Below are positions 53,269 to 61,710 of a stretch of DNA of 64,000 nucleotides, piece after piece (the stretch's first letter is position 1; each line of letters begins with the position of its first letter). A program made the translations under genes and the position numbers. Below the pieces are notes generated by a model. The model made no database searches. It was not told the origin of the DNA and was given only the letters and a program-made list of their open reading frames with translations. Source of the DNA: Allobosea sp. TND4EK4 (lineage in GTDB: Bacteria > Pseudomonadota > Alphaproteobacteria > Rhizobiales > Beijerinckiaceae); contig NZ_FTMO01000002.1 of the NCBI RefSeq assembly GCF_900156025.1, positions 484,862 through 548,861 of the forward strand, in the 5' to 3' direction.

Positions 53269-54078
53269 TTATTTCACCACAGCAGGTTCGAATCTGGCGC
53301 GAAGCCGGTCCGCCACCGAGCCGTACCCTTCACTGTCGAGCCAGTTAAGCAAGAGCAGCGGCGGTTGGGGCGGATCCGTCAGGACGATGGTCCTGATAGT
53401 TGCGCTGGCGGGCAACAATAACTCTGTGGTTGGCCCTGCGAAAGGATGATAACGGGGTAGCGCGGTCCCGCGAAAGGGCAAGCTAGTGCGTAAGGTCACG
53501 AGCCGGAGCGCGTCCCGGAGCGCCGCATCTATAAAATAGTGCCGGACTTCCCTGTTCTCGCGCTTGATCAAAAGACACGTGCCGACCTCCCTAAGTCCCT
53601 TGCCTTTGCCCCCATATTGGCCTTCGTGACAGAACCAAAAACCAATGAGCATAGGCTCAAGGTTGCGCGCCGCCTCCCGGGATGCCGGGTCAGTCAGCGC
53701 TGCACTTGCGACGAGCGCTCTCAGCTGTTCGACTGGCAGCTTCGCAAGGGAGGCGCCCTCGGAGTTTGCGATCAGTTGTGGCACGACGAAGCTTATGCGC
53801 CAGCCGTCCTGTACCGACGATGCCTGGACCTCTGATGATTTAATGTCCAGATCGAGCTGACTAAGTTGCGCCGACACGCTCTGTGCCTGGCACAGCGCGC
53901 GCACCGCGAGCTTGTAGGCATTGTAGCCCAATGCCTCTGCAGCGTCTGCGGAGACGGCTTTTCCAGACCACTGGAAAAGTACGCGACTGTGGTCTCCGTA
54001 AAGGTTTACACGGAAACTCTGCAGCTTTTGCGACTTCTCAGCCTTCTTATTCGCGGTAACACCGATCGTCGTGGCCAT
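53269..54078 (-). CDS. Unknown island protein
   Basis: A 269-residue protein starting at ATG 54078 (MATTIGVTANKKAEKS). Visible segments are FRVNLYGDHSRVLFQWSGKA and a Lys/Gly-rich CHEGQYGGKGKGLREVG with two Cys nearby. No domain is recognised. A leader match (ACCCCTGGGA) lies about 9 bp upstream of the start, tying it to the family C and partner A genes. The ATG at 54102 would place the motif inside the coding frame. Confidence 0.5.
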   Translation of the reverse strand: MATTIGVTANKKAEKSQKLQSFRVNLYGDHSRVLFQWSGKAVSADAAEALGYNAYKLAVRALCQAQSVSAQLSQLDLDIKSSEVQASSVQDGWRISFVVPQLIANSEGASLAKLPVEQLRALVASAALTDPASREAARNLEPMLIGFWFCHEGQYGGKGKGLREVGTCLLIKRENREVRHYFIDAALRDALRLVTLRTSLPFRGTALPRYHPFAGPTTELLLPASATIRTIVLTDPPQPPLLLLNWLDSEGYGSVADRLRARFEPAVVK

Positions 54079-54086
54079 AGCGGTTC

Positions 54087-54099
54087 TCCCAGGGGTCTG
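54087..54099 (-). promoter_or_regulatory. Shared leader motif, unknown gene 53269-54078
   Basis: The minus strand reads CAGACCCCTGGGA, close to the consensus with a one-base-shorter spacer, 8 bp upstream of the start. Confidence 0.4.
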
Positions 54100-54102
54100 C
54101 AT

Positions 54103-54777
54103 TCACCGGATCTGTGAACGTGGAGAACGAGACCCCCTAGGATCCCAGCCGACTTTCTAGCGCAGCGTATGTCGCCACCTTGCCAGATCGTCTGGCGCGC
54201 ATCACGGCAGTGCCATGAGGGCGGACTCCACCTGCCCCTGATCGCGCCTGAGTGAGAGGCGAGACTGGCCATGCTGACAACCTCAAGCACTCGGCCGCTA
54301 TTCAGCATACGAAAAGTAACATAAACCATGCCGCTCACAATAGTCAAGCAACGTGATTCAAATTCCTCAAATTGGTGGCGACATCGATAGAAACGACGGC
54401 CGAACGCCGTTCGCTCATGATGATTGACGACTTCCCCCACTTGCGCTCGCAAGCCACGGGGCGTCAGGTGTGCGTCGCGCGGTGCATTTCGAACGGTAAG
54501 GATCAAGCGCTCTCGTTTAGTTGGCGATGGGGCGCCGACCTGGCGCCAAGCCTACTTTCCATTCGACAGCCAGCCTGTTCCGACATTGCGCCGAGAGACC
54601 AACGTCGAAGCTTTCCTGTTTCCGACTTTTGGCTCAGCGCTCCAAAAGCGCGACCAAGGCCGGCGACCGCGCCTCTTGGGTTGATCGAGCGAACCGAATC
54701 AGACACCCCTGACTATGTCGATGGGCAAAAATAGCCTCGGGCCGACTGGGTCCTGGAAATCGACGTGATGAGGTTGA
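54103..54777. other. Intergenic stretch with no supported gene
   Basis: Short ORFs exist on both strands here, but none has a domain, a good start or coupling to neighbours. I see nothing that supports a coding gene or an RNA in this stretch. Confidence 0.5.
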
Positions 54778-54822
54778 GACCCTCGCCAGAGCGGCGGGTC
54801 TCCCCAACCTCTGGCGAGGGTC
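54778..54822. repeat. Inverted repeat with 14-bp perfect arms
   Basis: Arms GACCCTCGCCAGAG (54778-54791) and CTCTGGCGAGGGTC (54809-54822) flank a 17-base loop, 31 bp before the AT-rich gene. It could be a terminator-like, regulatory or recombination structure. No T-run follows. Confidence 0.65.
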
Positions 54823-54853
54823 CGGTGCAGAAACGGATTGAGGCCAGAGCGCT

Positions 54854-55603
54854 ATGTATTATTTTGGGCATGACTGCGGCACCGCGAGCAGCGTTCCCCG
54901 ATTCTTGTCCTGCGTTACGTTTTTACATTCTGTATCTCACGAGGAATATGACCGTTGGGTGATCTGGGCGAATGATCCTCGCGATGCCATCAAAAAGGCA
55001 TCATACTTTCGATATTTAGCCAAAATCGCTTTGATACCAGGATATAAGCGATCTTTCTCTGCGGATTCTACAGAAAAATCAGATATTACTGCGTTCTCTG
55101 AGTTGGCTTCAATCTATAATGACCCCGGCATTCATTTGATGAGTGGCTTGGAAGGGGAGCGGTGGCCGCACCCTTTATTTGAGCCACTTCAGGATTTTGA
55201 TCAGTTTGTGGAGCCGTTGGTAGAAGCGCTTGCGTGGAACGATCAATTTCTGAGTCAGGCGCTTGAAAGAGGCGACGATATTTTTGTCGAGCTCGGCAAC
55301 TTTGGAGATGACGAACAATTTGATTTTAATTTGAGTTTTCGTTCAACAAGAAATGGTAAATTGATACAATATGATTGTTCGACGTTGGCTGTCATTATTT
55401 TGGCGTTGCTGCGAGACTTCCGGTCATATTCTCGACATATCCCCATAATACGCACGTTTAAAATCATTCCTCCCAAATCGGCATCGATGCGCGCGTCGCT
55501 ATTCCCTCGGGCTCAACGCGCCAAGCGCGTTGCCGAGTGTTGGGCTCACGTTCTCGAAAGTTACACGAAGACCCGGAACACTGACGGGTGGCCGGGTTCA
55601 TGA
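54854..55603 (+). CDS. Unknown protein encoded by an AT-rich gene
   Basis: A 249-residue protein of no recognised family, starting at ATG 54854 (MYYFGHDCGTASSV). It is rich in aromatic and acidic residues (SHEEYDRWVIWANDPRDAI, FVELGNFGDDEQFDFNLSF). From about 54950 to 55480 the DNA is clearly AT-richer than its neighbours, with codons ending in A or T, marking a recent foreign origin. The last 100 bases return to high GC. It shares ATGA with the relaxase start, so the pair is translationally coupled. Confidence 0.55.
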   Translation: MYYFGHDCGTASSVPRFLSCVTFLHSVSHEEYDRWVIWANDPRDAIKKASYFRYLAKIALIPGYKRSFSADSTEKSDITAFSELASIYNDPGIHLMSGLEGERWPHPLFEPLQDFDQFVEPLVEALAWNDQFLSQALERGDDIFVELGNFGDDEQFDFNLSFRSTRNGKLIQYDCSTLAVIILALLRDFRSYSRHIPIIRTFKIIPPKSASMRASLFPRAQRAKRVAECWAHVLESYTKTRNTDGWPGS

Positions 55604-58017
55604 TGAATTCGCCCGACGCCGACGTGATTGCGCGGATGCTCAAGCGCGCCTCCGACAGGCAAGCCAAGCAGGCCCAGAAGCGCGTCGAGAACGCCGTCAA
55701 GCGCAATCCCTTCAAGGGCCTCGGGCACACCACTGAATCAGCGTTCGCCGCCGCGCTCTCGAAGGCGCTGAGGAACCACGGGGCCAAGGCCAAGGGCGGT
55801 CGCGCCTCGATCCGGATGACCGCGCCCGACACCGGCGGGCGCCCGTTCCACTTCGACCACACCGCCGTCTCGAAGAAGTCGATCGCCCTGAAGCAGGGCG
55901 AGACGGCGCCCGCGACCAACACCTACGGCAAGCGCAGGAAGGAGTTCGCCAAGCCGACGTCGCACACGACGACGAGCGGGGCGCACATGGCCTACATCGA
56001 GCGCGACGGCGCCGCCGAGGCCTTCGACCTCGACAAGGAGCTCGACGCGGCCATGGGCCGGGGCGGGCGGGGGCGCACGCCCGGCGGCATGCAGGGCTAC
56101 CTCGAGGACGAGGAGAAGCTCGCCGCCAACGACAAGGCCAATGGCCTGGGGCCGTCGCGCGAGGTCGCCTTCAGCTTCGGCACCCCTGAGATGGGCGAGA
56201 CGCTCGAGGAGCGCATGGCCTTCTGGGATCTGGCCGAGCAGCACGCCGAGCGCGGCAACGGCACGATCCAGCACCGCCTCATCGTCGAGCTGCCCCACGA
56301 GTGCTCCGCCGAGGACCGCCTCGCCGTCATGCGCTCGTTCACGAAGAAGTACGAGGACGACCGCGTCCCCTACTGGTGCGTCCTCCACGCCCCCGTCGAG
56401 GGCAAGAACGACGACAGGAACTTCCACGCCCACATCGTCCTGCTCAACCGGCCCGCCTGGAAGGAGCCCTTCCCCGAAGGCGGGAAGAGCTTCCGCAGGG
56501 AGGACGGGCCCCTGGTCGACACCTGGACGTTCGCCGCGACCGAAGAAATCCGCGACAAGCACGACAACTACCCCACGCAGTACCCGCTTCGCGAGAACGT
56601 GCTCGAGGACTACAGGGGCAAGTTCGTCGCCAGCGAACGCAAGCGCTTCGCCCAGGCGGTCAACGAGCAGATGATCGCGTCGGGCGTCCCGGTCCGCTAC
56701 GACCACCGCAGCTACAAGGCCATGGGCCTGCCGGTCGAGGCGATGAAGTCCGTCAAGGGCATGATCCTCGAGAAGGCGAAGGCAGGCGAGCGCCTGGTCC
56801 TCGACTCCGGCCAGACCAAGCGGCTCGTCGACTTCGAGATCGAGCGCATCGCTCGCGAGCGCCAGGTCGACCTCTCCGAGGTCGAGCGGATCAAGCGCGC
56901 CGTCCGCAGCGGCACGACGCGGCTGACGCACCTCGACCGCGAGGCGCGCCACCTCGGCCGCAAGGGCCTCGTCAGGCACGCCGGCCACGCGCTCAAGAAG
57001 GCCTACGCCCACGCCGCCCTGCGCTACGCGCTGGCAAAGCAGGCCCACGTCAAGCGCGAGATCGAGCTGCGCCTCGAGTCGTTCAACCTGAGGCGCTACG
57101 TCGAGGCCACCGACCCCCAGGCGTCGGCGCCCCTGCGCGAGAAGATCGAGAGGGGCCTGAAGGCCGCCCAGAAGGCCGACGAGGAGGCCGCCGCCCGCGA
57201 CGCGGCCGATCCCAAGCGCAAGCCGGCCCCCGAAGGGGCCGAGCGCCCCAAGCGCAAGACGGAGAGAGTCGTCGAGGGCCTCACGGCCCAACTCGACGCG
57301 CTCCCGGATCCGGAGATCGTGACCCTCATCCACAGGGAGGCCAAGGCCGAGCTCAAGCGCGCGGAGCGCGAGCACGCCGAGGCCCTGGCGCGCACCGAAT
57401 CGCGCATGGCGCGGGCCCTACGGGCCTGGGGCGTGCTGGCGGAGAGGCCGGCGCCCGTCGAACTGCCGGCCCACACCGAGCACGCCGGCGCGCCCCCCGT
57501 GCCGAACTACGCGCCGCGCGACGAGCCGGAGGCCCCCAAGAGCCTCTACCGGCACTACCCCGAGTCGGCGCACGACATGATCGACCAGATGTTCAACACG
57601 CCGCAGTCCCGGATCGCCCTCGAGCTGACCAACCGGATCAGCGACCACATCCAGGAGGCCGCCAAGATCAAGGTCCCGGGCAAGGAGACCGCCGAGGTCG
57701 TGATGGACGAGGTCAAGGCCCTCGTCGCGGCCTTCAAGCAGGGCCCGGCCCACGGCGAGCTCGCGCTCACGCTCGGGCCCCGCGACAGGAGCCCGCTCGC
57801 CGGCGTCCCCAGGGGTGCCGCTGAGGTCGTCCGGGCCCAGCGGGCCGAGTTCGCGGCCAGGGTCGCAGCCGGGCGCGCGCCGGAGCCCCGCCCCGCCGAG
57901 GAACCAACCCGACCGCCCACGCCACCCGCGCCGCAGCCCGAGAAGCCCGTCGCGGCACCGACCGCGCCAGAGCCGCCGGAACCACAAGAAAATCAGGCGC
58001 CTGATGCGCGAGCATGA
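55600..58017 (+). CDS. MobA/MobL-like relaxase, copy 1, 3' end joined to IS3 remnant
   Basis: A protein of about 805 residues starting at ATG 55600 (GTG 55588 is an alternative). Residues 50-100 carry [20 protein letters not shown], shared with copy 2. A HUH-type nuclease region lies near residues 230-290: [18 protein letters not shown], then [17 protein letters not shown] with the metal-binding HAH. A long helical, charged C-terminal region follows, then a Pro-rich tail ([18 protein letters not shown]). The frame ends in sequence that belongs to the IS3 remnant, so the natural C-terminus is probably lost. The family nicks oriT DNA in mobilisation. Confidence 0.7.
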   Translation: MMNSPDADVIARMLKRASDRQAKQAQKRVENAVKRNPFKGLGHTTESAFAAALSKALRNHGAKAKGGRASIRMTAPDTGGRPFHFDHTAVSKKSIALKQGETAPATNTYGKRRKEFAKPTSHTTTSGAHMAYIERDGAAEAFDLDKELDAAMGRGGRGRTPGGMQGYLEDEEKLAANDKANGLGPSREVAFSFGTPEMGETLEERMAFWDLAEQHAERGNGTIQHRLIVELPHECSAEDRLAVMRSFTKKYEDDRVPYWCVLHAPVEGKNDDRNFHAHIVLLNRPAWKEPFPEGGKSFRREDGPLVDTWTFAATEEIRDKHDNYPTQYPLRENVLEDYRGKFVASERKRFAQAVNEQMIASGVPVRYDHRSYKAMGLPVEAMKSVKGMILEKAKAGERLVLDSGQTKRLVDFEIERIARERQVDLSEVERIKRAVRSGTTRLTHLDREARHLGRKGLVRHAGHALKKAYAHAALRYALAKQAHVKREIELRLESFNLRRYVEATDPQASAPLREKIERGLKAAQKADEEAAARDAADPKRKPAPEGAERPKRKTERVVEGLTAQLDALPDPEIVTLIHREAKAELKRAEREHAEALARTESRMARALRAWGVLAERPAPVELPAHTEHAGAPPVPNYAPRDEPEAPKSLYRHYPESAHDMIDQMFNTPQSRIALELTNRISDHIQEAAKIKVPGKETAEVVMDEVKALVAAFKQGPAHGELALTLGPRDRSPLAGVPRGAAEVVRAQRAEFAARVAAGRAPEPRPAEEPTRPPTPPAPQPEKPVAAPTAPEPPEPQENQAPDARA

Positions 58018-58652
58018 CCTTCAACCGCGTCGGCGCCGGCGCTACGTCGCCACCACCAATGGCGATCATGAACTGCCGATCTTCCCGAACCTGGCGAAGG
58101 ATATCGTGCCGGATGGGCCGAACCAGCTCTGGGTGGCCGACATCACCTACGTCGCGATCACCGTGGGCTTCGTCTACGTTGCCGTCATCCTCGACGCCTG
58201 GTCGCGCAAGGTCGTCGGGTATGCCATCGGCCGCTCGATCGACGTCCGGCTGACACTGGCCGCACTGCACTCCGCCATCGAAAAGCGAAAACCGCCGCCC
58301 GGCTGCGTCCACCACACCGACCGCGGATCGCAATATGCTGCGGGGCGTTATAGGCACGCTCTGGCCGAACACGGTCTCGTCGGATCGATGGGGCGCCGCG
58401 GCAACCCCTACGATAACGCCAAGGCCGAGAGCTTCATGAAGACGCTCAAAGTCGAAGCCGTCTATCCGATGGCATATGACACCTTCGAGGATATCGCCGC
58501 CGACCTTCCACGCTTCATCGATCACGTCTACAACGCCAACCGACTGCACTCCGCTCTCGGCTATCTCAGCCCGCAGCAGTTCGAGGATCAACACGCCCGG
58601 CTAGCGGTCAAATCCGCAGCCTGATCCTGTCTACCCGCAGGGGCGCACTCCA
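57980..58652 (+). mobile_element. IS3-family remnant (OrfB 3' part)
   Basis: The translated frame from about 57980 ([14 protein letters not shown]) to 58624 is the catalytic part of an IS3/IS51-type Orf[21 protein letters not shown] (first Asp), [10 protein letters not shown] (second Asp) and [20 protein letters not shown] (Glu). The 5' half of the element, including OrfA, is missing. The right end may be TGGAGTGCGCCCCTGCGGG read inwards from 58652, directly next to the ISL3 end. Confidence 0.8.
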
Positions 58653-60341
58653 GATCGGCGTCCAATATTGGGTCTGACGCAATCCCGCTGACATTTGAGA
58701 TCATTGCGCGCCGATCAGACGCGCCTGGAGAAGATCGATCTTTCCGCGGCCGTACATCTGGCGTTTGACGAGCTTGAGGCGGGTGATCTGGCCTTCTGTC
58801 TGACCGTTCGACCAAGTCGAGAGGATTGCTGCTCGCACAGCGGCCTCGTCTCGTCGGACGCCATTGGCCAAGGAGGCGACCAGGCTTTGGGAGGCTCGAT
58901 CGATCCAAGATGACAAGGGCTCGGCCCGCTTCATCCTAATCATGGCATGGAAGTCGGCGATGATCTCGCGAGCCTCGACCAATGCCGGCACGCCGTCCTC
59001 GATCGCCGCGATCGTGACGGTTTCAGCCTTTGTGAGATTGTCGCGACCGGTGGTCATCAACCGCGCGATGGTCCGGGCCGACGGGACACGCGCGAGGCTG
59101 CTTGCGTCCGCTTTCTCCGCGCGGCGGCGGCGTGTCGCCCATTCCGAGATCACCCTGAGGCTTCCCCGGAAGCCTTTCGTCCTCATCGAGCGCCAGAGAG
59201 CAGCTGCGTTCCGAGTTCCCGCGTCCCATTGCGCATCGAGCCAGGGCAGATGCGCATCCAACGAACTCTGGCGAGGTCGGAAGACGTCGCTGCGCTCGCC
59301 GCGGACGATCCGCCTGACAGTCTGGCGGTGATGGCCGGTGCGCTTGACGATCTGCTTGATCGGCACACCCTCCCGCCAGAGGGCGAGGACCGCCGCGTTG
59401 ATCTCTTCCCGCCGCAGATATCCATCGTATTGCAGCTTCTCCGCCGCCGTCAGGAGCGCAGGATTGACGACGGTGGCACCAATGGCGCTACGGATCTGGC
59501 GCATCGACTTGCGCACGGCATCGAGGAAAGCGCGGCTGGCATTCTCCATCAGGTGCCAGCGGTCGGCAACCTGGACGGCCTGCGGCAGGGCCCGTGCCAC
59601 CGCCTCTCCATAGCCACCGCCACGGTCACGAGCGACTGTATGGACCAGCCGCTGATGGCGGAGCCAAGCTTCCGATGTTGCTGGCTCCCGGTCGGAAAGA
59701 AGCGCGACCGGCCGACGCCTCTCCAAGTCGCAGACGATCGTGCCGTAGCGGTGATTGCGCCGCCAGGCGAAGTCATCGATGCCGATCACGCGCAGCGGCT
59801 CGCTCGGCACCCTGGCACGCTGCCGGACCACGCGCAGCAACGTGTCGTTGCTGACCGGTAGCATCATCCTCGCGGCAAAACTTGCTCCGGGCCTGCCACC
59901 CAAGGCGAGGCCGAGATGCTGGACGATATGATCGAGACGATCGGTCCGACGCGCTCGCGGCGCGAGGACGCGGTCACCAAAGCGCTCCGCGAAGATCTGG
60001 CGGCCGCACAGGACGGCATCGCAGCGAAAGCGCCGAACGAGGACCTGGAGCTCGACGCGTCGGCCGCTGAGCGGCAGGTCCTTTGCACGCCGGAAATACC
60101 GGCTTTGGATCCGTTGCGAGAACGCCCCGCAGTCAGGACATGGACAGGCGCTGACGGCGGACCGGGTTCGGACAACAACGCGATCGCCTTCGATCGTGAT
60201 ACCGTCGACAATCAAACCTGCGGGAACCAAGCTGGCTGGTCGAAATCGCTGCTTCATCGCGCTGATTCCTTCTGGAAACCAGCATCAAAACAGCCCCGAC
60301 CTGCAGCAGATTTGAGTCAGACCCAAAGTTGGACGCCGATC
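58653..60341 (-). mobile_element. ISL3-family insertion sequence, complete
   Basis: Inverted repeats of about 30 bp: the left end (58653-58682) and the complement of the right end (60311-60341) both begin GATCGGCGTCCAA and continue TTGGGTCTGAC with few mismatches. They enclose one intact transposase gene. The 8 bp outside each end do not match, so no target duplication is visible. Confidence 0.85.
58701..60257 (-). CDS. ISL3-family transposase
   Basis: A 518-residue transposase. It has an N-terminal zinc-binding region (CPCPDCGAFSQRIQSRYFRR, RFRCDAVLCGRQ), an HTH and the DDE ISL3 domain with Asp in VIGIDDFAWRRNHRYGTIVC, Asp in AVQVADRWHLMENASRAF and a C-terminal WSNGQTEGQITRLKLVKRQM carrying the Glu. 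Length and motifs are those of an intact enzyme. It lies inside the inverted repeats given for the element. Confidence 0.9.
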   Translation of the reverse strand: MKQRFRPASLVPAGLIVDGITIEGDRVVVRTRSAVSACPCPDCGAFSQRIQSRYFRRAKDLPLSGRRVELQVLVRRFRCDAVLCGRQIFAERFGDRVLAPRARRTDRLDHIVQHLGLALGGRPGASFAARMMLPVSNDTLLRVVRQRARVPSEPLRVIGIDDFAWRRNHRYGTIVCDLERRRPVALLSDREPATSEAWLRHQRLVHTVARDRGGGYGEAVARALPQAVQVADRWHLMENASRAFLDAVRKSMRQIRSAIGATVVNPALLTAAEKLQYDGYLRREEINAAVLALWREGVPIKQIVKRTGHHRQTVRRIVRGERSDVFRPRQSSLDAHLPWLDAQWDAGTRNAAALWRSMRTKGFRGSLRVISEWATRRRRAEKADASSLARVPSARTIARLMTTGRDNLTKAETVTIAAIEDGVPALVEAREIIADFHAMIRMKRAEPLSSWIDRASQSLVASLANGVRRDEAAVRAAILSTWSNGQTEGQITRLKLVKRQMYGRGKIDLLQARLIGAQ

Positions 60342-61710
60342 CCCCGCCTCAAGGGGTCAAACTTGCACACGATGAGGTAATTGCTGCCGTCGAGGCGTGA
60401 CATCAGATTGATGGACGGCCGGCAGCGGCGCCGGCCTGAGCACGGGATGGTCGTCATGAAACAGTATGTCGGTCTGGATGTATCGCAGAAAGAGACCAGC
60501 GTTTGCGTCGTCGATGAATCTGGAAAGGTCGTTTTTCAAGGCCGCGCGAGATCCGATCCCGGCGCTTTGGCGGAACTATTGAGCAAGCGCGCGCCGGGTG
60601 CCGAGCGGATCGGCTTCGAGACCGGCGCCATGTCGAGCTGGCTGTGGCATGAACTCAACCGGATCGGTCTGCCCGTCGTGTGCATCGATGCCCGTCACGC
60701 GAAGGCAGTGCTGTCGGTTCGAATGAACAAGAGCGACGAGAACGATGCCCAAGGCCTGGCGGAGCTGGTTCGGGTCGGTTGGTACCGAGAAGTCAAAGTG
60801 AAGAGTCCGGAGAGTCAGGCAACCCGGTCCCTGCTCGTCGCGCGTTCCAGGCTTGTCGCCATCCGCCGCGATCTGGAGAACCAAGTCCGTTCGATGCTGA
60901 AGGAGCATGGGCTACAGTTCAGCCGATCGATTGGATCACAGTTCCGGCGAAAGGTCTTGGAGCTGCTTGCCGAGGATCATCCGCTCCGATCCGTGATCGG
61001 GACGCTCCTCAGGGTCCATGAGCAAACCTGCGAGGAACAGGAAAAACTTGATCGTCAGGTCCGGCGTCTCGCTCATGGCGACTGCACTACGCGCCGGCTG
61101 ATGACGGTTCCCGGCGTCGGCGTGGTGACGGCGCTGACCTACCGCCACACGATCGATGATCCCTCGCGCTTTTCCTCGGCCAGCGATGTCGGTGCCTACC
61201 TGGGCCTGACGCCGCGGCGAAAACAATCCGGGGAAACGGATGTCAGCGGCCGTGTCTCGCATTGGGGAGATCGCCTGCTGCGAACATATCTCTACGAGGC
61301 AGCCAGTGTCCTGATGCATCGAACCAAGAAATGGTCAGCGCTGAAAGCATGGGGCATTCGTCTCTCCAAGCGGATCGGGATGAAGAAGGCCAAGGTCGCC
61401 GTCGCACGCAAAATGGCCGTGCTTCTCCACTGCATCTGGGTCGACGGCACCAGCTTCCAATGGGGGAGCGAAAAGACGGCGTAGGCGCTTCCTGCATTCC
61501 CGCTCACGGGTGCCAATCTCGGTACTCGCGATGTCCCCGCCGGGACGGCGGTTGTGGTGACCTCGTTGTTTCGGCTGACGTCCACTGGAACGTCGTTGCA
61601 CACGTTGAGGCACCCGACCCGAACATCATCATGAGGCGCTTGACCTCGGAAAGGACCATGACCCCGGCGATGACGGCGCGAAATCCGAGGTTGACAGCTC
61701 TCCGCAATTA
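60342..61710 (+). mobile_element. IS110-family insertion sequence, ends approximate
   Basis: One intact transposase gene is flanked by about 115 bp of non-coding DNA on the left and about 220 bp on the right. The right boundary is set near 61710 because copy 2 of the relaxase loses similarity to copy 1 there. IS110 elements have no clear inverted repeats, and none is visible. The longer right-hand non-coding end suits an IS1111-like arrangement, which is inference. Confidence 0.6.
60456..61484 (+). CDS. IS110-family transposase
   Basis: A 342-residue recombinase starting at ATG 60456 ([15 protein letters not shown]). The N-terminal RuvC-like DEDD domain has Asp in GLDVSQ, Glu in IGFETGAMS and the Asp pair in [14 protein letters not shown]. 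The C-terminal Transposase_20 domain has [37 protein letters not shown], and the Ser-bearing end of the domain. An in-frame ATG at 60381 adds 25 unconserved residues. IS110 recombinases act with a non-coding guide RNA made from one end of the element. Confidence 0.9.
   Translation: MKQYVGLDVSQKETSVCVVDESGKVVFQGRARSDPGALAELLSKRAPGAERIGFETGAMSSWLWHELNRIGLPVVCIDARHAKAVLSVRMNKSDENDAQGLAELVRVGWYREVKVKSPESQATRSLLVARSRLVAIRRDLENQVRSMLKEHGLQFSRSIGSQFRRKVLELLAEDHPLRSVIGTLLRVHEQTCEEQEKLDRQVRRLAHGDCTTRRLMTVPGVGVVTALTYRHTIDDPSRFSSASDVGAYLGLTPRRKQSGETDVSGRVSHWGDRLLRTYLYEAASVLMHRTKKWSALKAWGIRLSKRIGMKKAKVAVARKMAVLLHCIWVDGTSFQWGSEKTA

Noticed and set aside
54424..54684. Small ORFs in the 54.1-54.8 kb gap
   Set aside because: No ribosome-binding site, domain or coupling; amino-acid make-up is that of random high-GC frames.
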